Source of the DNA: Dipetalonema caudispina
Taxonomy: Eukaryota; Nematoda; Chromadorea; Rhabditida; Onchocercidae
Direction: 5' to 3'
NCBI GenBank assembly: GCA_013365325.1
Contig: JABVXV010000046.1
Span: forward strand, 277,999 to 341,998
DNA: 64,000 bases
A model generated the notes under the pieces. It saw nothing but the letters and a program-made list of their open reading frames with translations, had not been told where the DNA came from and searched no databases. The translations under genes were made by a program, and so were the position numbers. This document shows positions 28,201-40,200 of the stretch, piece after piece. How positions within the stretch are numbered: the stretch's first letter is position 1; the number at the start of each line of letters is the position of its first letter.

Positions 28201-31200
28201 AGTACAATGATAAAGAGCAGAATAACAAGGCTGAAATAAGGTATAGTGCAAGACTAACAAAGCTTTTCTGTGTTGCAATATTTTCAGAAAAAGTCATTTG
28301 AAGCAGAACAAGTACTAACATTATTTGTTAGATTGTATTCACTGATGTTTAATCCCATTTTTCTACCTTTAATATTGCTCTAATGCAAAATACACTTACC
28401 GCAACCAGCCTTCAGATCCAAAGTTCCCTGTTCTGTTCCAGTACTTTCTACATTTGGTGGATGTTGTTGCATGTGTTCTGCAACTTACACCAAATAAGAA
28501 TGAACCTGTTCAAAATCTGGCTGCAAGAATTTCCATTATCGGATCAGCGAAGTCTTTTTAATTAGCAAAAGTCATATGCAAACTGGGGGATATTCAGAAG
28601 AATCAGCTGGTTCAGTTTAAATCGGTCGGTTTGCATTCTATATTCAAAGCTTACCGATAGCGCCTGCAGTATCGGTTGTCTCAAAAGAACAATGTCGACA
28701 TTCGAGAACAGTTTCAGGACTCGGTGACATCGATATTGCTGCCGTTGGCGCAGAACTACCATCCGGAGCGCTTCCAGCTTCACTGGACATCGATGCAAGT
28801 TGAGCTATCCGGACAGAGTGTGCACGACTTTCACAATGTTCGCGTAATGCCAACGGACTGAAAAAAAATTTCGACTTATCAAATTGGAGATACAGTAAAT
28901 GAAAAGCGAAAAACTGCCTTAAAATAAAGAACCTTCCTGCTGGAACGATTATCACGAAATCATTTTCAGGGCAAAGAATGAAGGCATGTTATGCAATAGA
29001 AAGAAATATCACAAAAACTTTAACTTGATTGGTTTTCAATGAAGATTTCAATGAAATTTAAAGCCATCTCTTAGTTGTTTATTAATGATTGAGGCGAATT
29101 AAATTCGCATCACTAGATTTTGTCCTCCGCGGTCAACCTTTTTGTTCAACTGTTGTCGTATAGAAAGAAAAGTTTCTTAAAATTCTTGAAATGGGTAATA
29201 AGGCTCAAAACACTTCAAGCTATAATATTCTGCAAAAGGGATGGTGATGAATATCGACGCAAACTTCTAATTTCCTATATCCTCCTCATCATTCTGAAGC
29301 TGCCGGAATGTGCAAGTTATTGATATTTAAACGACCATAAAAATATGCGGTAGAAAGACAGAATATGAACGGATCAACACATAAACACTTGCTTTTCCTG
29401 TTGCACATGCAAAAAAAGTCTTTCTATTATTACATTTTTTTTAGATCTTCGTTTTCTCCTGTCTTTGCGCTCTTTATCAGCTTTTCCACAGAATGATTCA
29501 TTATCAAAACATGAAAATGGATCTCAAATCACTTTTCGCTTTTTATTATCGGGGAAATAATTTATGCAACATCATGTGCGGAAAGTAAAGAAAGAATGGA
29601 AAAAAAATTCAAGATTTCGTAAAAGTACTATAAAATCGAGAAAGATGTGAAGCAAGATTTGTTTATTCTAACATTAAACGAGGTCCTACTATCATAATAA
29701 ATTCTGAAAAACCACGTGGTCCTTCATTGTGTTGAGGCAGTTTTCTATGAATGCAGAAGATTGCCTCAATACGACAGGATCAGGTAGCATATTGACTAAA
29801 CTTTTGATTTGCAATACCAGACAATGGATTTTCTGGACGATCAATAAGAAGAAATCCCGAAGGAATTTCAAATATAAAGCAAAGGTCAGTAGAATATCAT
29901 AAGAAATTAAAAAAGGAAAAAATTGAGGGAAAATTTACCATGACAAGATTTCTTGACATGCGCGACAACGAACCTGTACAGCACTTTTGGCGGAACTAAT
30001 CCGACACAGTGCTGCCGACGCTGATAATGATATTCCAGCGGTGCCACCTTCACGCATATGATTCATCTGGAACAAACAAAAATAATGCATTAATTTTCCA
30101 TGCTTGAACTCCTTTTCCAAGAATGAGAAGTAAATAGGTAATTTGTCGAAACCGTAATTTGCGCTTTGTGAAGAATGAGATCTTCTGATATGTGGAAGTG
30201 GATATAAGAGAGGTTAATCGTATTTCAAGTGATAACAAGTTGCTATGACCAATCAAAAGTTGTCATCAGTAATAAATTGTAGAGGTGTACTCTCAAAAAA
30301 ATTACGCAGGCCTTACAGTACTTTTCAGAATGTCTCCGGAAAAACGATATGCATAAGTAACATTCCGACTTCTGAACTAAGAACCAGTAAATCGTTGAAA
30401 AGGTGATACTGAGAGAGACGCCAGCGCTCAGCCCTCCTGCTCTTCCATCATAAGCCTCTCTCTTACTAATCGATCACAATATCAACAATTACTTGCAGCA
30501 TTCATTTAATGCTCCTTTTTTAGGACCATCAAAATATGACAACCTTAGAAGTACTTTTTCTTTTTCAGTCGAAAAAAAAGGAAATGTTGAAAAACGTCCA
30601 ATGAGATATGCATGCTATGAAAAGGAAAATATTGATGATCAGAAAGGTAAGCAATGATGACAGGTTGCCGCATGCATGTATGTATGTGTGTATGTACGTA
30701 TGCATGAGTAGGTATGTATGTATGTATGTATGTGTGTATGTATGTATGTATGTATGTATGTATGCATGCATGCATGCATGCATGCCTATCTGTAAATGCT
30801 TCTGGTGATGCGGGTGATGGTAATGAAAGTTTGAAGACAATTCGCTCATTTGTAACCAAAATTGGCCAATCAGCGTTAGCGTAGAGCCACGCCTTTCCAA
30901 TGGCAAATGAATTAGCCGATGAGGATATTAGCACCGCCCATATTTGCCACAGTAATTACTGCGAATTTACGCACCAATTAGTAGTACTACGTCTCGTTAA
31001 CAATATGAATTGACGTGTAATGTTACGAAAGTAAAAAAAGTTTCATCCCACTATACACAACTTACTAGTGAACAAGTTAGTCAGTATTACATTTTTAAAC
31101 ACTCTGCTTCATGAAAACATCGTGGAAGTTTTTCACAACAATTTATATTAAACATTAACTACTCTCTTCTCACTTTTTGGACATCCAAATAACAATCACT

Positions 31201-34200
31201 GGATGAACATAAACAAAATGAGATGTTAAAGAAATTCACAAATGAAACTAGCCGAAAAGACATAAAGCCGAATTACAGAACTATGGGCAGAGCAGACTGC
31301 AATCGAAATTTTCGCATAAGCATTATTTTCAAATTAAAATTACGAAATTTCTAAAGATTGGCCAGAAAGATGTCAAATAATAGAATCTTCTTAATAACGT
31401 ACATTATGATGTTAGACAAAGATGTCTTGAAAATCAGAATTTTCTACGATACTTTTCTAAGTGTGATATTTGAGCCATTTCCTTCTCTTTTCTTCCTTTT
31501 CGTCGATCTGTCTCTCTTCATTGATATGCTACATCTGTTACAACGGCACAAGACCAACTTGAAGCAGCAAAAAAATTTAGTCTGATGGAAGTAATATGCA
31601 ATAAGGATTATCCAGTCACTACAATTTGCATAAACGAAAATCAAAGCACCCAGATCAGTATCGCTGCTCAATTTGTGAGATTTATCGTTAGATTATAGAA
31701 ATATAACTCCCTGCTGTGCTGCTGCACATCTTATATTTACTCAGTTTATTCGCTAAGAATATCTTAGCTAGAAGTCTTCTACATCACTACAGAATATAGA
31801 CTGAAATGACTAGTGCTTACGGTACCTCATTCTTTGCTGCATCACCTGAAGTTTTCACTGATCGAATAATAACATTCGTCAAAACAAACAAAAGCAGAAA
31901 AAGCCGTTCGCCTTAAGTAGAGTTCATCATATTTTATGGCATCTCATAGTCACTCACATCACTTCGCACAACCGGAAATTATGGTGTTCGATAAAATAAC
32001 GAAAACAAAAACTCGCGGATAATACATCTTTTGAAGCATTAAAGGTCATATTTGGTCATCACCTTGAGAGAAGGAGCAGAAGAAATAGAAGGACACTAAA
32101 CTGAGAGGGGACGATGCGTATGAAACAGACAGGATAATCATCTTCACTTTCCCGAATAAACTTCCTCAAAAAGCTCATTAGAAAAGATAGATGTGGTCAA
32201 GGAAGATGGGGAGTTGCAATTAATGCGGAAGCATTAACCCAATGGGAGGACAATAGGGATATTTTCTGGTTAAGGTACTTCGTTGGTGGGTCGTTTCTAT
32301 TCGGTAATTACTAACTATTTCTTCCTCATCCACTTCTTCGCATTATCGATGTGCTGGTGGCAGCGGGCTATTATTTATAGATACGCTTAAGTGGACCACT
32401 TTACTACCACTTAATTGCAATTTGATGATGAGCAGTAGAAGTGAGGATGATGGTAGTAGTTGTTGAAAAGGCTAAGGACAAAAGTCACTCGAGTCATATT
32501 TGGAAATAAACATAATTGATGCAAGTCATAAAGATTGAGAAGTAATTAAGTAATGCAGTCAAGTATGTATGAATTACAGATGAACAGAAATTAAGGAACT
32601 AAGAAGACAGTATATGATTAAGATAAAGAAGCATTCAGTTTTAGTGATAGCATATGGCGCAAAAACATCGAGACAATCTTAAGCTAATGTTACAATAATG
32701 AAAATACAAATGTCAATCGTGATCTGACCTGATTGATGGTGCAAACAATTATATCACCTAGAAAAAGTAAGAATCCAAGGTTCTATCAGAAATAGCTACT
32801 TTGCCATGGGAAAAATATGTTTTACCGTAATTGATCGCATTGATTATTTCAATAGTGTCGTGTCAATGATAAAGGTTATGATAACATTAATTATGCTAAA
32901 ACAAAAAGTCTCAAAATTACTGTCTATAATTTGTTGAAAATTTACAAACAATATGAGACAGAATAGGAAAATAAGTGAACGATGGTTGCACCAACATCGT
33001 CTCGTCGAGGACCAATTTGGTAGGTATTGTTGTTGCGAAATATTCATTCATCGGCCTCAATATGGTTGGTGGAGTAGCAGGATATTGTGTAATTGAAGAT
33101 AATGCCAACCAGTGTTTTCGTGCCACCAATCATCCCTTCTCCTTCCTTTTTAATTCGATCCGTTTTTCCAATCTTTTTTCTCCAAATCAAGGTATTCCAT
33201 GATCAAAGTAAAAATAAAATGAATTGTTAATTCCGAAATGTTTCCCAAACCATTCCAAATCAACAAACCGGAACAGTCCAGTGTAGCAAGTCGACGCATG
33301 AGCCAATTGTCCCTCTCGAACTTAGCTTATCCGTTATCACTCTTCGACAATTCAATAGCATGTATATTTTTTGTTTGCAAAGTTCACGAAGAGTTCACCG
33401 CTACAGTATCTCTTCCAGCACTTACCATTCACCCCCATCAAAGGAGACAATCTTCAGCTGATCAGAGAATGAAAAAAAAAAAAACAATAATTTATGTGCC
33501 CATCAACACTAAAGGATACAGCGACGAGAGAAGAGTGGAAGAGAGAGACAAAACAATGAAACAGTATTATAACGATTAATTATAATATTAGCAAAGGGAA
33601 ATTATTTCGGAAGTGAAGAGCTTTCCAACTTTTAGCCAAAGTCTACCTGAGACATATTGCAATTGCTCTCTTTATTGCTGAGCCAATGAAGAGGAGGATT
33701 ACTGCTCAACGATTACCTTACTTTATGATCGTTACATCTCATTATCACTACAATAACAATACTTTGTGTCTACCTTTCATACTGATAATCTGTAATTGCC
33801 AGATTAAAGTCAAGGAGGAGAGCGATGGGCGGGTTAGGGCGGGGCAGGATTTCTGAGAGTAGATTCATTCCGGTAAGTTGTGTTAAATGGTGGTAAACGG
33901 ACAAGATGCTCTGGTAATAGAGTTAGCTAACTGATGAAAAGCAGCTTCGTTTTTCTTTCTCTCTCTCTCTCCCTTTCCCTTTCAACATCCTTTTATCACA
34001 AATCGAATGTTACAATATCGCTGCGCTTGGAGATGAGCAATCGAGAGAAAAAAATTTTCGATTCAATAATAGGCATATTTATCAACAGTAATATCACAGG
34101 TACATTTCAATACCTCTAATGAATCTTTTCACTGACACTACAAATATTTCGCATCTTTTGATGTACAAAAAAATCATCCAGATGGTAGTAAAATACGTAT

Positions 34201-37173
34201 TTTCCATCCTTTTATTAGCCGATATCGCCGATAGCCTAATCAATAGAAGCGATGTATACGTTTTGCAGGCTGAACCTAAGCAATGATCATATCGAAATTT
34301 TGCTGCACTGAAATTTGGGGATGTGATGACCAACGCAGAGAGCTACATTTCGTGCAGTAATGTATATAGTAAGATCCTATAATTATCCTATCACATCCAT
34401 CTGCAAAAGGAGGTTCAAACTGTACTATAAGCGTTGATAAGATTGTCGGTGATTTGATCGTCTAATATTTGGAGGTACTTTTCAAATGAAGCTTTCTCTG
34501 AAAATGATAATAGCTTTGCTTCTCATTCTACGACCTTTACTTAGTCTGCTTTACTACAGGGAAATAGCAGTTAGTATCTCTAAATTATGAAGACTTCTGT
34601 CTCAACGTCAAATCATAATGGGAAACGAATTTTGTTGATGAATGAATAATTTGAAGGTCTTCGGGATGTATATTGTTCAATCTCTGTACCGTCACTGCTC
34701 GTGTGTCCTGTAAAGAGTTGTAATTAGGGATGAGGCGAATAGGTCAATGGCCTTACGAGCTGCCTACCATCACCGCACCATGGCCGTAAGCGGTCTGTGA
34801 AAATTTTGCGCCCGAAGGAAACGATGGCAAAGCAGTATATCCTTTCTGCACCTGTTTTCCTCTAAATTGTTCTTCCACCCTCTTCTCGTTTCCTTACCTC
34901 CTTTCCTTCACCGATCGTTGTGATATTTTGAGGGAAGAAGATGGAGGAGAAGGAGGAGGAGAAAAGGGTCGGATAATGCGTAACAATTGGGGAGATACGG
35001 AATGATGGGAAAATGATTCTCAAACACAATGCAGGCATAATTATAGGAACGCAACCTATCGAGGTCATTCATTTGCTACTATTGCAATTGCTACCAATTT
35101 TAATTTGAAAGGCATAAAAAAGTCTGTAGAGAAATTGGGATTACGAGCCCTCCAGTTTCTGACATCGATCTTGCATATCAGGTTCATGACAACAGTTCGA
35201 AAACCCAGGCCAGGGCTGGCAGCAAATGGATTCTCATAGTTCTATCTTTAGTGAATTTATCCGATCTTTTTTCCTTATGAACTCTCTCCAAATTCTAAAG
35301 TCACATTTAAAAAAGATTTCGAAGTTGGACTTTTTTTGGACTTCTTTTTGATTTTACTATGACTGGTTTCAAAAAGAAAAATGCAGGTGTTTTCGCTAAA
35401 AGTGTAAAACTTCATAAAATCTTACGAATTTTCTTCACAGCACATGAATTAAAGGTACCGGAAGATCAGGTATGCATAATATGTTTTCAATGAAGAAGGG
35501 AATATCTAAACGCACCCGAACCAGTCCGTTAGGAAAAAAACTGAGTTCTGCAAAAGTAAATACAGCATAAAATGTGCAATCCAGTCAGTTAGTAAACCGG
35601 CAGACTAGTTCTAGACAACGTCTCTTTTTCATTTTTATCTAACAGATTTAAAAAAGTAATTTTCACAATTTCGAAAAAAGTCCACTAAATTTTCTCAGAG
35701 TATGAATATGAATTAGAAGCATGCATACCTGAATGAATGGGGGAAGTTTTAAAATATTTTAAATATTAGGCGTTTTCCTATTCAGTCTAAGGAAAAAACA
35801 TACGGTAAAATGTGCCTTAAATCTAAGATATGTTAAACAAATTCAAAGAAAAATGTCCAATATTTTTTTCTGTAACTTCTCTGAAAAGTTACCTGTTGAT
35901 AAATATATCTTTTTCCCTTAGCATTTTGAAATTGTATATTTGCAAATATTACTTAAATGATTTAGTTAGTTTATTGTTTACGGTTACTTAATCTTGGACT
36001 CATTTGGATGTATGATTAGCTGTTATATAACTTCACATTCTAAAGAATATTCAAATTTTACCTGGAACTTTCAATCCTTGCAAAGTGAAGTCATCTTGGG
36101 AACTTGGAAGATTCAATCTTAAATTAAATCAAGGAGATAAATAGAAATTTGGATTGGTCAAGTAGCCTGAGTAATAAAACACCTGAATTATCAAGCAAAG
36201 ACGTCATAGCTTGTGTCATGCATCAATATATCCAAAAAAATAATATGTGTCCACTTGAGTTTGGAACATAAAGTTTGGGGTTCATAGTTGAAATATCAGA
36301 TTCGAGAGAAATGCTGTGAATGCAAGCGACCAAGTTGGCTTTCGGCTATTTCATTCCCTAAGGTTTTGAAACTGCTGCTCAAGCAAAATTGGTGATAATA
36401 TTTTTCAACTGATATTTCAGAAAAAAAAAATGGAAAATTTTAACGCAAAATATTAAAAAATTCCCCTTCTTTTCAAGAAGTTCCTGAGGAAAGAATGCTA
36501 AAAAATGTACAGTTATTTCGCTTATGGGAATTTAAATTCTCACAGTATCCATGTCCAACATCAATGACAACAGCAAATGGATATTGCCGCTATCATCCTA
36601 CCTCGAGAACATAACGCCGTTACCATCATCGAAAGAAATGACATTGTTTGATCGGGAGGAAAAAATTACGGAAATCATAAGGGTGCAGAACTTTCAAGGA
36701 CATCATAATCTAAAAATTTTATAGCAATCCGTGAAATACTTAATAGTTTGCAAAAAAACAAAAATAACGAACAAAAGAATCTTATTACATGAGAATAACG
36801 TAAATACGATGATAGGAATAATTGAAGCTTTCTTTCGAAATGTTTCAATTGTCGTAAGATCCGAATACAGAAAATTGGACAGAATTTGTGAACAGAGACG
36901 AAACATCCATCCGAATTGCTCTATGGTATGTTTGTTGAATAGAATAATAGCAGGACATATCTTAGTATCACAATCATACTCAGTCAATCTAACCATTCAT
37001 CAACTAATTTATAAGTACCCTCAAAAAAAAGTAATGATTGGTAGACACTGGTGACAGCTGATGAATGAAAATGCTTGCTGGTACATTTCAAAATGTAGAG
37101 ATGTGCTTCTGTCGATTGAAGTAGAACTTGAGGTATATTGTGTACAGGTATGTAACATCTATCCATCTATCCA

Positions 37174-37209
<36 letters not shown>

Positions 37210-40200
37210 GTGAAAAAGGTGTGAAAATGAATGAATTAATGTTTGTGTACGTTTCCCGATCCGTTTGTATATATGTAAATATATGAATATATATATATGA
37301 GTGTATGTATATATATATATGTGTGTGTGTGTGTATGTGTGTGTGTGTGTGTGTGTGTGTTTACCCGTATCTTACTGCCTGCAGTGTTCGGTTCTCGAAG
37401 CGTGTTTGCGGCTGAAAACAATGGCATACAATGGTGATTGGCGTTAAGGAAGGGATGAAAAAGGTGGGTGTAATGAGGGATGGTGAGATGAATACTTGAA
37501 GTAAAAAGATTGAGGTAAGAAGACGGGTAAGGAGAGGGGTTAATTTTCATCAATATATTTTAACTCATTCTGACTAGAATCAGTTGGATATAGTAAACCT
37601 TATAAAGTACAATGAAGATAAGATGTATTTGCGAAGCCAAGTAGACAAGCCTTTAAGCTTGTTAATTTAGTGAAATGAATAAATTTATGTAGATTTGGTG
37701 AGACTTTTCAATAATGGTATAGACATTAGAAAATAAACAAAAGGTATAATGAAACTTGATATCCTTAATTAGAAGAGGTTAATTTCCCTGTGCATTTTTA
37801 TCTTCCCACTTGTTTCTACTTGTGTGTTTGTGTGTACCTGTGTGTGTGTGTGTGCGTGTATGTGTGTGTGTGTGTGTGTATGTGTGTGCGTGTGTGTCTT
37901 TTGCAAATTCACAACTAATTTGATATTAGATTTTGAGTGAAATTAATAAAGTCAAAGAATTCCTCAAATTTTAATTCCAATCCTAAATACCTGTGTGAAT
38001 GTACAATCGTGTGCTTGTGACTGTATGGCACCAGGAAATACAACAGTGATTGTCATAATAACAATGACAATGTTATTAAAGGTAATGGTAATGGTAATGG
38101 TAATGGCAATGGCAACGACAATAATGACAATTTGTTATGTCAATATTTTGAAACGATATTTTAATGTTAGATGAAATGTGCACACGTAGACGTACCATAC
38201 CACCACCTCACTCATTATTATTTCTTCTCTTCCTTCTATCAGGGTGTGAAATTTTAGGAGTCAGGAGTTCTTGAGAGCTCTCAAAGGACAAAGATATATT
38301 GGATATATACAAGTATCGAGGCATCCTTCTCAAAAAAAAAACCTTTAATCCCGAAGCACAACTAGTTGATTTTTTCAAACTTTCTTAATGTTATTATCTT
38401 ATCACTCTGGAAATGACAGATTAATCAAATAGATTCAGCAAATATAATTTATTGACCATCACTGTAGAACTCCACCGGTGTATCCATTACCCGCAGCAAG
38501 TTTCTGCACTGAGAGGCTGGAAACTTCCCGTAATTTGTTTGAAAGTCTAGATCTCGATATTTTGATTTACAGCATTTCAGATTTTTCGAAGTTATAAATA
38601 TATTAGCGTCTGTTTACAAATTATCCATAAATCTAATTGATTTTTTTTTGTTAACTTTTTCCAAATTGGCTTTTTGAAAGAAAAGAAAATCATACGGCAG
38701 CCGGTAATAATTACGTTTGCAAGGAACTGATCTTTGGAACTTCTTAAATTTTACCAAAAATGAAATTCTAAGAAATACGATAGCTTACATACTTGTTTTG
38801 GAATTTACCGACAATTTGGAATCTTTCACTGCAAGTGAACTTCTTTAAAATATTAAAAATTTTGGTTGGAAAATAAAGGGATATAGAGAGGTCAGAAACT
38901 ACACATCTAAGAAAAAATCACAATTTTTGGCATAAATTAAGCAACCACTTGTTCAAAAATTATCGCGCATTTTAATCTCATTTTTTTCGTTTTTCTTCCC
39001 TAAACAAGAAGGAATTTAGTAGCATGAACATAAAACTAAATAAATTTTCCACAATTGCCAGCCGTTGAATGACTTTTTTTGCAAGCATTATATTTTCTAT
39101 ATGAAGTTAAAAAGTTCTTGGCCTTATCTGTTTTTTCTCTGCAAATGATTGAATATCCACCTATACTCGTTCATTCGTTTATTTTCTTACTTATTTACTT
39201 GTTCCATCATTCATAATTCATCTCCTGCATTAGTCTACTTTGGTAGCATGTCTATTCTACGCCACCAACAGAAATCTTCGATATAATCTCTCTGATATTT
39301 ACAATTTTGAGAACTGCAGTAGTAAGATGAAGCTAAATAGGATACGACATATGAACAGATGTCTCACGATCGACAATAAGATACAATCAGATAACCAAAA
39401 GGTATTGGTGGCCTAATCAATGGAATGATTAAACGGAGTTAGCGCAGAATAGAGAAACCAGACGATGATTGGTGCTCAGTGTAGCAAGAAGTCGCTGAGC
39501 TACCTGTTCCGGCAATGCCTTTATTTAAAGAATGGAAGTTTTATTTGTGGTATTGTAAGCAACAGCTGATTGATTTATGGCTCTGTACTTGTATGCTTCC
39601 CGGTTAACTGATCGTTGATCATATATTAACTGCTTTATATAGAACTAATTTAAAATTGTAATTCACTTACCATTTGTGTTCGCTGCACATGTTTGTCGGT
39701 CCTTGTATGCAACTGGAAATTGGCTTTCAGGCTAGTACTATACGGACATAGGTTACAATGATAAACACCGTGTATCACTGAGATATCTCCAATCACCGGA
39801 TGACTTCGGTCTTTTTCTTAAAAAATATTCTCTTCGACGTTTTTAGAAGAATTATTTATTTACTTTCAGTTTTCCATATAAATGATATTGATATAAATAA
39901 CCCAGCACCGGAAGTGGGTGAATTTCACAGAACTCTCTATCATTCATTAAAGTTACAAACAGAAGCTGAAGGTATAACTTTCATCTACTCAGTGTCTTGA
40001 AGGGAATTAGTATTCTAGACGTGCTTTAAGCCAAACATTTCGAAGATATACTTTTAAAAAAGTTTCATAAAATTTTCAGGGGATAATTTCGGCACCAAAT
40101 TTTAGACAGCTGAATTACCTACCGATATGCTCGATCATTTTGGAAATATTATCAGTCGAATATGTGGAGCAAATCATACACTGCAGTAAATTCTCTGTAT

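Larger units (their letters stand above)
18301..28654 (-). other. zfh-2 intron, 10.4 kb
   Basis: This is the longest intron found. It holds a 24-bp imperfect tandem duplication (24774-24821), an 18-bp palindrome (21318-21335), short A runs and the weak exon candidate at 23362-23437. A missed exon is likely because the finger at its left flank in the protein is incomplete. No gene on the plus strand was supported. Confidence 0.7.
30067..39670 (-). other. zfh-2 intron, 9.6 kb, rich in microsatellites
   Basis: This long intron carries most of the window's tandem simple repeats: a tetranucleotide array (30671-30786), CT tracts (33956-33982 and 37159-37209), TA/TG tracts (37266-37361), TG arrays (37821-37898) and a hexamer array (38080-38117). 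Open frames over the arrays are repeat artefacts. No nested gene was supported. Confidence 0.7.

Noticed and set aside
30545..30934. Open frames on both strands over the tetranucleotide array
   Set aside because: These are repeat translations (Tyr-Ile-His-Thr or Met-Tyr-Val-Cys runs), not genes. The same holds for frames at 37236-37553 and 43982-44297.
39870..39971. Plus-strand exon-like segment (phase 1-1) opposite zfh-2
   Set aside because: Splice-like ends are present but no partner exon was found; probably chance.
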